Source of the DNA: Bacillota bacterium
Lineage (GTDB): Bacteria > Bacillota_A > Clostridia > Tissierellales > Peptoniphilaceae
Direction of reading: 5' to 3'
Assembly: GCA_023443045.1 (NCBI GenBank)
Contig: JAEZWK010000018.1
Coordinates: forward strand, 25,265-89,264
Length of the DNA: 64,000 nt
The notes beneath the pieces are model-generated. The model saw only the letters and a list, made by a program, of their open reading frames with translations, was not told the origin of the DNA and did no database searches. Every line of letters starts with the position of its first letter. Position 1 is the stretch's first letter. Made by a program: the position numbers and the translations under genes. Below are positions 26,742-35,789 of the stretch, piece after piece.

Positions 26742-27953
26742 ATGAGTATTAAAGATCAAATTAATTATTATCAAGAAATATTTACTGCTTTTGGCGGTTT
26801 AAAAGGCGGCGGAATCACCAGATTATTATATACAGATGAGTGGAAAAATGCTGTTATGAGATTAAAAGAAGAGATGGTTAAGGTTGGTTTTGAAGTAGAG
26901 TTTGATGCTGTAGGAAATCTATTTGGTTTAATAAAAGGTGAAATCGACGAAAATATTTCAACTGGTTCTCATATTGACACTGTTGTAGAAGGTGGAGAAT
27001 TAGATGGTCAGTTTGGTATAGTTGCTGGACTTATAGCTATACAAAACCTAGTAAAAAAATATGGTAAACCAAAGAAGAATTTGCAATTAATTTCTTTAGC
27101 AGAAGAAGAGGGATCTAGATTTCCATATGTTTTTTGGGGTTCTAAAAATGTTATGGGACTTGCTAAAAAAGAAGATGTAGAAAATATCACTGATAAAGAT
27201 GGCAAAAAATTTGTAGATGAAATGAGAAAATGTGGTTTTGATTTCAAAAATGATAATTCTAGAAGAAAAATAGATAAGTTTGTAGAATTGCATATAGAAC
27301 AAGGAAATCTTTTAGAAAATCTAAAAAAACCTATTGGTATTATAACTGCGATTACTGGTCAAAAGAGATATGATGCAAAAATCATAGGCGAGGCAAATCA
27401 TGCGGGTACAACCAGAATGTGTTATAGAAAAGATGCTGCATATGCATATGCGACAATTGTAAAAGAAGCAATTGAAAAGGCTGTGTCATGGGATGAACTT
27501 TTAGTTTGCACATTTGGTAGAGTTTCTTTGGTTCCTAATACAGTAAATGTAGTTCCTGGAGTTTGTGAATTTTCTATAGATGTTAGACATCCTAATGGAG
27601 AAGTTCTAAATGCTTTCCAAGAATGGTTAGAAAATAGAATGAAGGAAATCGCAAAAGAACATTCAGTAGAGTTAGAATTTAATTTATGGATGGATCAAAA
27701 ACCTGTACCTATGGATGAAGAGGTTATTAAAGAAATCGAAAATAGTGCGAAAGAATTAAATTTAGATTATGAAATAATGCACTCCGGAGCAGGACATGAT
27801 TCTCAAATTTTTGCACCATTTGTTCCTACATCTATGATATTTGTACCTTCTATAAATGGTATCAGCCACAATATATATGAAAAAACTGATATTGAAGATC
27901 TTATAAAAGGTGTAGAGCTTTTAGAAAAAGTATTATATAATTTAGCTTATTAA
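26742..27953 (+). CDS. allC: Allantoate amidohydrolase
   Basis: An M20-family amidohydrolase of 403 residues that splits allantoate to ureidoglycine, CO2 and ammonia. The di-metal ligands are recognisable in TGSHIDTVVEGG (His, Asp), AEEEGSRFPY (Glu-Glu), the HIEQGNLLE segment (His) and the SGAGHDSQIF segment (His). The MCYRKDAAYAY region provides substrate contacts. Ureidosuccinase-type carbamoylases share this fold, but the allantoin neighbours settle the role. A CGGAGG site precedes the ATG. Confidence 0.94.
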   Translation: MSIKDQINYYQEIFTAFGGLKGGGITRLLYTDEWKNAVMRLKEEMVKVGFEVEFDAVGNLFGLIKGEIDENISTGSHIDTVVEGGELDGQFGIVAGLIAIQNLVKKYGKPKKNLQLISLAEEEGSRFPYVFWGSKNVMGLAKKEDVENITDKDGKKFVDEMRKCGFDFKNDNSRRKIDKFVELHIEQGNLLENLKKPIGIITAITGQKRYDAKIIGEANHAGTTRMCYRKDAAYAYATIVKEAIEKAVSWDELLVCTFGRVSLVPNTVNVVPGVCEFSIDVRHPNGEVLNAFQEWLENRMKEIAKEHSVELEFNLWMDQKPVPMDEEVIKEIENSAKELNLDYEIMHSGAGHDSQIFAPFVPTSMIFVPSINGISHNIYEKTDIEDLIKGVELLEKVLYNLAY

Positions 27954-27969
27954 TATTAAGGAGGAAGAT

Positions 27970-28755
27970 ATGAGTTATTTAAATGGACAATTAGGTTATA
28001 GAAAAGATGTTTTATTAAACAGATCAGTTATTAAAAAAGATAATTATGCCATCATCGAGCCAGATGGTATTGTAAAAAATGTTATTCCTGGATTTGAAAA
28101 TTGTGATATGACAATTTTATCAACACCACTTATTGGTGCATCATTTTGTGATTATTTAATCCAAATTAACGAAAATGGCAAGAACTTAAAAGGTTTTGGT
28201 GGTGATGGAGTTGAAACTTTCTTATATATTCATGAAGGTGAGATTGTAGCTTTAACTTCCGAAGGAGAAAAAGTTTTAAAAAGCGGTGGATATATTTACA
28301 CACCATGTGACGAAGTTTTGAAATTTGAAAATAGAAGCGGTAAAGCTGCAAAGGGTTTTTTATATAAAAGAAGATATGAAGAACTAGAAGGATATAAAGC
28401 TCACTTAGTTGTAGGAAATGTCAATGATTTACCAGAAGTAGATTATGAAGATATGGAAAATGTAAAGATGAAAACTCTTTTACCAGCTGATAATTTAGGA
28501 TTTGATTTTAATTTCCACATTTTATCATTTAGACCTGCCGCAAGTCATGGATATATCGAAACACATTACCAAGAGCACGGCGCATTAATTTTATCCGGAA
28601 AAGGTATGTATAATCTAGATAATAATTGGTATCCAGTGCAAAAAGGAGATTATATATTTATGGCTTCTTATTGTCCACAAGCTGCCTATGCAGTAGGTGA
28701 TGAAGATCTTTCTTATATATACTCAAAAGATTGTAATAGAGACCCTGAAATTTAA
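27970..28755 (+). CDS. allE: (S)-ureidoglycine aminohydrolase
   Basis: AllE is a bicupin, manganese-dependent enzyme that converts ureidoglycine to ureidoglycolate and ammonia. It has 261 residues, normal. The N-terminal LGYRKDVLLNRSVI, the first cupin around HEGEIVALTSEG and the second cupin with THYQEHGALILSGKGMYNL (metal ligands His/Glu/His) and WYPVQKGDYIFM match the family. It follows allC by 16 bases with AAGGAGGAA. Confidence 0.95.
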   Translation: MSYLNGQLGYRKDVLLNRSVIKKDNYAIIEPDGIVKNVIPGFENCDMTILSTPLIGASFCDYLIQINENGKNLKGFGGDGVETFLYIHEGEIVALTSEGEKVLKSGGYIYTPCDEVLKFENRSGKAAKGFLYKRRYEELEGYKAHLVVGNVNDLPEVDYEDMENVKMKTLLPADNLGFDFNFHILSFRPAASHGYIETHYQEHGALILSGKGMYNLDNNWYPVQKGDYIFMASYCPQAAYAVGDEDLSYIYSKDCNRDPEI

Positions 28756-28765
28756 GGAGTAAATC

Positions 28766-29815
28766 ATGATATTAACAAGAGCAAAATTAAAAGAATTAAT
28801 GAAAAACAAACTAATGCTTGCAGGATTAAAAGAAGATGATGCTGAAACTACAAGTGAAATTTTAGTTTATTCAGATTCTAGAGGATGGCACTCACATGGC
28901 GCTGTAAGAGTAGAATATTATTCAGAAAGAATCGCTAAAGGCGGAATAAATGTTGAGCCAAATATTGTATGGAATCAAACTGGACCATGTTCTGGAATTT
29001 TAGATGGAGATAATGGGGTTGGATTTACAATTGCTAAAATGGGTATGCAAAAAGCTATTGAACTTGCTAAGGAAAATGGAATTGCAGTTGTTGGTATGAG
29101 AAGAATGTCACATTCTGGTTCTATCGGATATTATTGTGAAATGGCAAGAGATGAGGGGCTAATTGGTATTTCTATGTGCCAATCAGATCCAATGGCTGTT
29201 CCATATGGCGGTAGTGAGCCATATTATGGTACAAACCCTATAGCTATTAGTGCGCCATCTAAAAATGACGAAAATATGATGTTTGATATGGCAACTACTG
29301 TTCAAGCATGGGGAAAAGTTTTAGACAAAAGAAGTAAGGGAGAAAATATTCCCGCTGATTGGGCTGTAGATAAAGATGGTAACCCAACTACAGATCCTCA
29401 TAAAGTTAATGCATTAGTTCCTATTGCTGGAGCAAAGGGATATGGACTTATGATGCTAGTAGATATTTTATCAGGTGTTTTATTAGGAGTACCTTTTGGT
29501 TCTTCTGTATCAAGTATGTATCACGATTTATCGGTAGGAAGAGAATTAGGTCAACTTCATATAGTTATTGATCCTGAAAGATTTGTGGGAAGTGATAAAT
29601 TTAAGGCTGATATGAGTAAATCACTAGAAGAATTAAATAATATAAAACCCGCTCCAGGTTTTGATAAAGTATATTACCCTGGACAAAGAGGAAAAATCAG
29701 AGAAAAGATTTCCAATGAAAAAGGAATAGAAATTCCAGATGAAATCATTAAATATTTAGAAAGTGATGATGTTCATTACAATAGATATGACCATAAAAAT
29801 CGCTTTGCTGAATAG
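28766..29815 (+). CDS. allD: Ureidoglycolate dehydrogenase (NAD+)
   Basis: AllD oxidises ureidoglycolate to oxalurate with NAD+, the step that distinguishes the anaerobic branch from the ureidoglycolate lyase route. It is a 349-residue member of the malate/L-lactate dehydrogenase (MDH2) family, with DSRGWHSHGAVRVEYYSER at the N-terminus, MRRMSHSGSIGYY (catalytic His), GTNPIAISAPS and AGAKGYGLMMLVDILSG. It lies 11 bases after allE. Other substrates of this family (2-oxo acids, dihydropicolinate-like) are unlikely in this context. Confidence 0.94.
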   Translation: MILTRAKLKELMKNKLMLAGLKEDDAETTSEILVYSDSRGWHSHGAVRVEYYSERIAKGGINVEPNIVWNQTGPCSGILDGDNGVGFTIAKMGMQKAIELAKENGIAVVGMRRMSHSGSIGYYCEMARDEGLIGISMCQSDPMAVPYGGSEPYYGTNPIAISAPSKNDENMMFDMATTVQAWGKVLDKRSKGENIPADWAVDKDGNPTTDPHKVNALVPIAGAKGYGLMMLVDILSGVLLGVPFGSSVSSMYHDLSVGRELGQLHIVIDPERFVGSDKFKADMSKSLEELNNIKPAPGFDKVYYPGQRGKIREKISNEKGIEIPDEIIKYLESDDVHYNRYDHKNRFAE

Positions 29816-29826
29816 GAGGCATAAAA

Positions 29827-32775
29827 TTGATTAAAACCATAATAAAAAAGGATTTGTATAAAGATTCAGTATCTCTTATGCTTTTAAATAATAAAATCAA
29901 CGATCACGATGCTGTAAATATAGCTTCTATTATGATGGCAAGTCCTGCAAACAAGGAAATGTTTGAGTCTAACGGATTATTAACTGATGAAGTTAAAAAT
30001 GCTAGTGCTAATGATGTAGCTATAGTTTTAGATTTAAAAGATGATAGTAAGTTAGATGAAATAATAAATATTATTGATGAATCATTATCTCAAAACCAAT
30101 CAGATAGTGCAGATGCTAAAAAAAGTATTGATACACTAGAAGATGCTTTCAATGAAATGAAGGATGCAAATTTAGCAATTATTTCCATTGCTGGAAGTTA
30201 TGTATATAGTGTTGCCAATAAATGTTTAGATAAAAATCTAAATTTGATGATCTTTTCAGATAATGTAGATATTGAAGAAGAAAGAAAATTAAAACAAAAA
30301 GCTAAAGAAAAAAATTTGTTAGTTATGGGACCAGATTGTGGTACCAGCATAATAAATGGTATTCCTCTAGCTTTTGCAAATACTGTTAAAAAAGGGAAAA
30401 TAGGTATTGTAGGTGCCAGCGGTACAGGTATTCAAGAAGTTATATCTGTATTAGATCAAAATGGATATGGCATCAGCCAGGCTATAGGAACTGGTGGAAG
30501 AGATTTACATTCTGAAATTGGAGCTATTTCATTCATTCAAGCGTTCGATATGCTTATGGAAGATGATCAAACAGAAGTTGTTATAGCTCTTTCCAAACCA
30601 CCTGCTAAAGAAGTAAAAGAAAATCTGGAAAATTATTTCAAAAAAAGTAAAAAGCCGATTGCTGCTATATTTTTAGGTGAAGAACCTAAAGACCATTATG
30701 AAAACTTGTATTGGGCAGATACTTTAGATGAAGTAGCTACTTTAGCGATTGATCTTTTAGAAAAGAAAAAACCAGAAAATAAAACTGATAGATTTGAAGT
30801 TATTGATAAAAAAGGAAGTATAAAGGGATTGTTCTGTGGAGGAACACTTGCTTCTGAATCAGCAAATCTAATACAAAGAGCATTAAATATCACATATAAA
30901 AAATCTGATGATGGATATTTGTTAAATAAAGATGGTTTCCAAGTTATAGATTTAGGAGATGATAAATATACAAAAGGTAAACCTCACCCAATGATAGATC
31001 CAAATGCTAGAATACCATTTATAAAAAAAGCAATAGAAGATAGTGATACTAAAGTTGTGCTAATGGATGTAGTTTTGGGTTATGGTTCTCATGATAATCC
31101 TGCATCTACAATTACTGATGTCATAAAAGAAAATAGTAATAAAGATGTTGAGTTTGTAATAACATTATGCGGAACAAAGGGAGATTACCAAAATATAGAC
31201 TCTCAAAAGCAACTTTTGGAAGAAGCAGGAGCAAAAGTCTTTAGAACTAATAGAGAAGCTGTAGAATATGCACTTTCACGAGTTGGATATAAAATTGAAT
31301 ACAAAGAAAAGAAAATTCTGAAAAATGAAATTGAAAAAGAAAATCCAAAAGCATCTAATAATGATTTGTTCACAAAGAGATTAAAAGTTATTAATATTGG
31401 GCTTAAATCGTTTAAAGAAAATATAGATAATTTTGATTGTGATTCCATTCAATACGATTTCCGCCCGATTGCAGGAGGAGATAAGGTGCTTATGGATACA
31501 TTGTCTTTCTTAGAAGGTTTTGAATTCATTCAGGATAAAAATAAAGAAGTTATAGATAATATAGTTAAATCAAAACCTATATTAAAAAGAGTAAGACCAG
31601 CCAAAGAACTTATAAGTGAACTAAAAGAAAAAGTTCTTCTTCATGCAGGTCCTCCTATTAAATACGAAAATATGACAGAGCCGATGCAGGGATCTTGTGT
31701 TGGAGCTATTTTGTATGAAGGATGGGCAAATAACGAAAAAGAAGCGTTTGAAATGCTTGAAAGAGGGGAAATACAGTTTATCCCTTGTCATCATGTAAAT
31801 GCAGTTGGACCTATGGGTGGAATTACCTCCATGAATATGCCTATGTTTGTAGTAGAAGATGAATACAATAAAACAGTTGGTTACTGCATTATGAACGAAG
31901 GTATAGGAAAAGTTTTAAGATTTGGAGCTTATGATTCTGAAGTTGTATCTAGATTAAAATGGATGCAAGAAGTATTGGGACCTGTACTAGATAAAGCTTT
32001 GATTCAATTGGGCGGTATAGGGGTTAACCCCATGATTGCTCAGGCTATTGCAATGGGTGATGAATTCCACCAAAGAAATATAGCCGCAACATTAGTATTT
32101 TTAAAACATGTTTCTCCTGCTATAGCTAGTTTAGATATAGACTCAGAAACAAAAACTGAAGTAATTAAATTCCTATCTGTTACTGATCAATTCTTCTTGA
32201 ATATTGCTATGGCAACTGCAAAAGCTGTAATGGATGGAGCTAAAAACATAACTGAAGGTACTATAGTTACTGCTATGTGCAGAAATGGTGAAAATTTTGG
32301 AATTAAGATTTCTGGTATGGGTGATACATGGTTTACAGCTCCTGTAAATACACCAAAGGGTCTATACTTTACCGGATATAGCGAAAAAGATGCAAATCCA
32401 GATATTGGAGATAGCGCAATCACAGAGACATTTGGAATTGGAGCTATGACAACAATTGCCGCTCCTGCTGTAACAAGATTTGTAGGAACTGGTGGATTTA
32501 ATGATGCTGTTGAAACATCAAATAAAATGCAAAAAATAGTAATAGCTAATAACCCCAACTTTATAATACCAAACTGGAATTTTAAAGGCGCTCCACTGGG
32601 TATAGATGCTATGAAAGTTGTACAAACAGGTATTACACCGATTATAAATACAGGTATTGCAAACAAAAAAGCAGGTTTAGGACAGATTGGTGCCGGAACA
32701 GTAAATGCTCCATTAAAATGTTTTGAAAAAGCAATTTTGGCATATGCAGAGAAATTACAAAAAGATCAAAATTAA
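29827..32775 (+). CDS. fdrA-ylbE: FdrA-YlbE fusion, predicted oxamate carbamoyltransferase subunits in one chain
   Basis: A 982-residue protein starting at TTG with an AGGAGG site. Residues 1 to about 495 are FdrA (acyl-CoA-synthetase-like): MGPDCGTS at 167-174, a nucleotide-binding GIVGASGTG at 193-201 and IGTGGRDLH at about 220-228. After a charged linker (about 496-515) the rest is YlbE (DUF1116): LHAGPPI, IPCHHVNAVGPMGGITSMNMP and QLGGIGVNPMIAQAIAMGDEFHQRN. In E. coli FdrA, YlbE and YlbF are separate proteins, reported to form the oxamate carbamoyltransferase (AllFGH). That enzyme turns oxalurate plus phosphate into oxamate and carbamoyl phosphate. The gene is 12 bases after allD. No frameshift or internal start is needed, so the fusion looks real. 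Confidence 0.9.
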   Translation: MIKTIIKKDLYKDSVSLMLLNNKINDHDAVNIASIMMASPANKEMFESNGLLTDEVKNASANDVAIVLDLKDDSKLDEIINIIDESLSQNQSDSADAKKSIDTLEDAFNEMKDANLAIISIAGSYVYSVANKCLDKNLNLMIFSDNVDIEEERKLKQKAKEKNLLVMGPDCGTSIINGIPLAFANTVKKGKIGIVGASGTGIQEVISVLDQNGYGISQAIGTGGRDLHSEIGAISFIQAFDMLMEDDQTEVVIALSKPPAKEVKENLENYFKKSKKPIAAIFLGEEPKDHYENLYWADTLDEVATLAIDLLEKKKPENKTDRFEVIDKKGSIKGLFCGGTLASESANLIQRALNITYKKSDDGYLLNKDGFQVIDLGDDKYTKGKPHPMIDPNARIPFIKKAIEDSDTKVVLMDVVLGYGSHDNPASTITDVIKENSNKDVEFVITLCGTKGDYQNIDSQKQLLEEAGAKVFRTNREAVEYALSRVGYKIEYKEKKILKNEIEKENPKASNNDLFTKRLKVINIGLKSFKENIDNFDCDSIQYDFRPIAGGDKVLMDTLSFLEGFEFIQDKNKEVIDNIVKSKPILKRVRPAKELISELKEKVLLHAGPPIKYENMTEPMQGSCVGAILYEGWANNEKEAFEMLERGEIQFIPCHHVNAVGPMGGITSMNMPMFVVEDEYNKTVGYCIMNEGIGKVLRFGAYDSEVVSRLKWMQEVLGPVLDKALIQLGGIGVNPMIAQAIAMGDEFHQRNIAATLVFLKHVSPAIASLDIDSETKTEVIKFLSVTDQFFLNIAMATAKAVMDGAKNITEGTIVTAMCRNGENFGIKISGMGDTWFTAPVNTPKGLYFTGYSEKDANPDIGDSAITETFGIGAMTTIAAPAVTRFVGTGGFNDAVETSNKMQKIVIANNPNFIIPNWNFKGAPLGIDAMKVVQTGITPIINTGIANKKAGLGQIGAGTVNAPLKCFEKAILAYAEKLQKDQN

Positions 32776-33439
32776 AAAAATACCTAAAAATTTAACAGAT
32801 CTTATTTATGGACCTTTTTTAAAGATGGCCGTCTTCGAAAAAGGTCTATATTTTAAGACAAAGAATAAATATATATATATAAGTGATATAAAAAGAGTAA
32901 ATTCATTAAGCATTTCTTTAAATGCCGAAGACGTTCAATTCATAAAAAATAATAATGAATTCTATCTAGTTTTGGATGATAATACTGAAATTGTAGATCT
33001 AGAACTGAAGGGAGAACTATTAAATCCTGATTTGATTTTGGAGATAATAAAAAATAATGCAAAAAAATCAGGTTTTGGATTGAAAGAAATGGACTTTCTA
33101 GAAAGTTATAATTATATATGTAATTTTTTAAAGAATAGAAAATTAGAAGATCTGCTTGGATTGGGTAAAGGACTTACACCTTCTGGAGATGATTTTTTAA
33201 TAGGATTTCTAGCTGTGAATAGATTGGCAAGAAGAAATGTAAGTTTAAATTTAGATTTTAATAGAACCAATTATATAAGCGGGGAGTTTTTAAGGTATGC
33301 ACTAGATGGTATATTTGGTGAAGATTTAAATGAATTTTTGACTAAAGATATATCCAAAATAAAAAATATAATTTCATATGGTCATACTTCAGGATCTGAC
33401 ACTTTATTGGGAATATATTATGCTATTAATAATAAATAG
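32744..33439 (+). CDS. ylbF: DUF2877 protein YlbF, third predicted oxamate carbamoyltransferase subunit
   Basis: A protein of about 231 residues with the DUF2877 signature GLGKGLTPSGDDFLIGFLA near residue 145 and GHTSGSDTLLGIYYA at the C-terminus. In E. coli YlbF (AllH) accompanies FdrA and YlbE in the oxamate carbamoyltransferase. The start is uncertain: ATG at 32744 or TTG at 32723, both inside the end of the fusion gene, with no clear ribosome-binding site. This suggests translational coupling or re-initiation. I report the ATG. Confidence 0.85.
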   Translation: MQRNYKKIKIKKIPKNLTDLIYGPFLKMAVFEKGLYFKTKNKYIYISDIKRVNSLSISLNAEDVQFIKNNNEFYLVLDDNTEIVDLELKGELLNPDLILEIIKNNAKKSGFGLKEMDFLESYNYICNFLKNRKLEDLLGLGKGLTPSGDDFLIGFLAVNRLARRNVSLNLDFNRTNYISGEFLRYALDGIFGEDLNEFLTKDISKIKNIISYGHTSGSDTLLGIYYAINNK

Positions 33440-33454
33440 GAGGAAATATATATT

Positions 33455-34669
33455 ATGAAAAAGATTTCATTGACCTACCAAATTATTATTTCAATGATTA
33501 TCGGTTTGGTATTGGGATTAATTTTCAAAGAAAATATAGCGCCTATAAAAGTTATTGGTGATATTTTTATAAGACTTATACAGATGTCAATAGCATTACT
33601 TATTATGGCGAGTGTTATAAATTCTTTAGGAAATACAGATTTGGAAAAGATAGGTAAATTGGGAACAAGATTGGTATTTTATTTTACTGTAGGTACAATA
33701 TTTGGAGCTGCAATTGGTATTTTTGCAGGAAATTTATTACCTGTAGGAAATATAAATATAGCAAGTGGTGTAGATACAGCTATACAAGCAAAAGAAGTAT
33801 CATGGCTACAGATGTTATTAGATTTTTTCCCGGTAAATATTGTAGAATCTTTGTCTAAAGCGAATATGATAAATATAATTATATTTGCAGTATTGTTTGG
33901 ATTAAGTTTAAACAAAATGAATCAGCTGGGGTATAAAACAGCAGAAACGGTTTTAAATATTTCAAACTCATTATATGAATCATTAACATTTATGATTGGT
34001 AAAATTATGGTTATAGCTCCTATAGGTATCGCTGCTTTGTTTGCTGCAGCTACAGGAGCAAATGGGCTAGAAATATTAATTCCATTGATTGGATTCTTAT
34101 TGATATATGGAATAGCAAGCTTTTTATATTTGATAATATGGATAGTCTTTGTTGGTGTAAAAGTAGGAGTAAGTCCTATAAAACTTTTAAGAAAGATTAT
34201 GCCAATGACAATTATGGCGCTTACTACAACCTCATCAGCTGTTACACTACCTTTAAAAATGAAAGATAGCGAAGAAAAATTTGGTGTGTCAAAATCCGTT
34301 TCTGATGTAGTAAATCCTCTAGGAATGGTATTAAATTCTAATGGACTTGCAATGTTTTTATCTATAGTATGTGTTGTAATTGGAAAAATGTATAAAATAG
34401 ATTTAGATATTACCACAATTGTTCAAATAATTGTATTATCTTCACTTGCTTGTTTAGGAACTGTAGTTGTACCTGGAGGTGGAATAGTGGCACTGACAAT
34501 CGTTATTCCAGCAATAGGTTTTCCAGTAGAAGCAATAGGAATTTTTGCTGGTATCGATTGGTTTAGCGGAATGTTTAGAACCATGTTAAATGTGGATATA
34601 GATGCTTTAGTGTCGTTGCTAATAGCTGATTCGTTCAATGAAGTGGATAGAGAAAAATTAAAATCATAA
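33455..34669 (+). CDS. Dicarboxylate/amino acid:cation symporter (DAACS family)
   Basis: A 404-residue GltP/DctA-type symporter with about eight membrane helices and two hairpins. The family segments are present: the N-terminal IGLVLGLIFKE, the serine-rich ALTTTSSAVTLPLKM hairpin, NPLGMVLNSNGLAMFLS and the C-terminal GGGIVALTIV...GIDWFSGMFRTMLNVD. The usual MNMDGT-like NMDG motif is replaced by VLNSNG, so the substrate may differ from glutamate or aspartate. As last gene of the allantoin operon it may carry oxamate, oxalurate or a co-substrate; inference. A strong AGGAGGAAA site precedes it. Confidence 0.88.
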   Translation: MKKISLTYQIIISMIIGLVLGLIFKENIAPIKVIGDIFIRLIQMSIALLIMASVINSLGNTDLEKIGKLGTRLVFYFTVGTIFGAAIGIFAGNLLPVGNINIASGVDTAIQAKEVSWLQMLLDFFPVNIVESLSKANMINIIIFAVLFGLSLNKMNQLGYKTAETVLNISNSLYESLTFMIGKIMVIAPIGIAALFAAATGANGLEILIPLIGFLLIYGIASFLYLIIWIVFVGVKVGVSPIKLLRKIMPMTIMALTTTSSAVTLPLKMKDSEEKFGVSKSVSDVVNPLGMVLNSNGLAMFLSIVCVVIGKMYKIDLDITTIVQIIVLSSLACLGTVVVPGGGIVALTIVIPAIGFPVEAIGIFAGIDWFSGMFRTMLNVDIDALVSLLIADSFNEVDREKLKS

Positions 34670-34692
34670 GAGGGAGCAACCCTCTTTTTTAT
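34668..34692 (+). terminator. Terminator ending the allantoin operon
   Basis: AAGAGGG-AGCAA-CCCTCTT hairpin followed by T residues, overlapping the symporter stop codon. Confidence 0.9.
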
Positions 34693-34916
34693 TGCTAAAA
34701 ATCTATTAATAAAATCAAGAAAAATATTATGAAGTAGTATAGATAAATGAAAAAATAAAAAAATTGTAACTTATATTGATAAAAGAGTAATGAAGCGTTT
34801 GGTGATAAGTTGTAAGAAAAAGTTACATTAAAAGTAATGGTTAAAAAATATAAAGTAAAGTATACTTGTAATAATTAATTATAAGAGCTATACTAAATTA
34901 AAAGAAAAGGTTTCTT

Positions 34917-35095
34917 ATGATATAAAAAAAGTATAAAAATTTAAAGAGAGAAAAAGAATATCTCAAGAGTTAGTTTGAGAGTGGAATATAATAAGGTGGT
35001 ATATAAATCTTATTGAAAATATTGAAAAATTTGAACCTACATTATTGAAAGTGAAAAATGATATTATAAATGGATTAGGGATTTGTATTTGTTAG
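34917..35095 (+). pseudogene. Decayed XRE-type helix-turn-helix regulator
   Basis: Starting at an ATG at 34917, fragments in several frames match an XRE regulator: a KKYKNLKREKE-like first helix, an ISR/ISQ-like turn, then in one clean frame from 34997 WYINLIENIEKFEPTLLK, ending at TAG 35093-35095. The WYI-LIE-N-P-T-L pattern is the recognition-helix end of the Cro/CI family. Stops occur within the first codons (ATG ATA TAA) and again before the tryptophan. The rest of the 628-base stretch 34670-35297 holds only AT-rich DNA and a short frame at 35201. Confidence 0.6.
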
Positions 35096-35200
35096 ATTTT
35101 CCATTTAAATGAAAGAAGATACATAATTGTCTTCACTGTAATTATCATAAAAACAGTTAAATAATTTGATGTTTATACTTGTTTAAGGAGGAGGTTATTA

Positions 35201-35300
35201 GTGAACTACAATAATCCTATGAGGTATAAAAACGGAGATTGACCCCGTTAAGTTAAGAAAAAATTTAGATAAATTTTATAATAATAAGGAGGTTATTATG
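35201..35300 (+). pseudogene. Possible frameshifted small ORF
   Basis: A very strong AAGGAGGAGGT site precedes a GTG at 35201 that encodes 13 residues (VNYNNPMRYKNGD) and then TGA. In the next frame the sequence continues as IDPVKLRKNLDKFYNNKEV up to the start of the next gene. Together they read like a small protein of about 32 residues broken by one indel. It may also be a short leader peptide. Function unknown. Confidence 0.35.
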
Positions 35301-35756
35301 CGAGATAGATTTATTCTTTTGATGACTATTATTATGTCTATTATTATGTTGATATCAATAAATACAAATGCTGAGAGTTTTAGTGTGGAGAAAGAAAAGT
35401 TTCTTTATATAGAATCAGAGCCTGTATCTAAAAGTTGTGTTAAATATTTAAAAGAAGAGCAACTCAATATATTTTCATCTCTAAGAGATGTTGTTGAAGA
35501 AGAACTATATAAGTTAAACGATAGAGATATGATATATTTTGGAAATGGCTTTGTATTAAATCAAATTGAATATATTCCGATTTTGTGTAACAATAAAATT
35601 ATTGCCTTCAAACCAATTTATTTAGGTTGTGAAGGTAAAGACACATATAAAAAATCTAGACATACATTGGTATTGAGAGGATACAATATAGATAGAAATA
35701 CTTATTTAAGTGCAAAATCCTTGGAATGCAAAGTATATTTCAATGTCGATTTCTAG
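35298..35756 (+). CDS. Unrecognised exported protein
   Basis: A 152-residue protein with an N-terminal signal-type helix (FILLMTIIMSIIMLISINTNAES, cut probable after NTNA). The mature part is about 128 residues, mixed charge, with three cysteines (SKSCVKYL, ILCNNK, LGCEG and a fourth in LECKV), so disulfides are possible. It has a very good AAGGAGGTT site. I do not recognise a family. It lies in an AT-rich, gene-poor stretch next to a decayed regulator and ahead of another single-pass protein, so the pair may be accessory DNA. Confidence 0.6.
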   Translation: MRDRFILLMTIIMSIIMLISINTNAESFSVEKEKFLYIESEPVSKSCVKYLKEEQLNIFSSLRDVVEEELYKLNDRDMIYFGNGFVLNQIEYIPILCNNKIIAFKPIYLGCEGKDTYKKSRHTLVLRGYNIDRNTYLSAKSLECKVYFNVDF

Positions 35757-35789
35757 TAAAAGTATTGCAGTAAGTGGAGGGAAATTCGT

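Noticed and set aside
32187..32666. Long minus-strand frame opposite the YlbE domain
   Set aside because: No start signal and no recognisable protein; the plus strand is clearly coding.
33922..34416. Minus-strand frame of 164 codons opposite the symporter
   Set aside because: Mirror of hydrophobic codons in a membrane protein gene.
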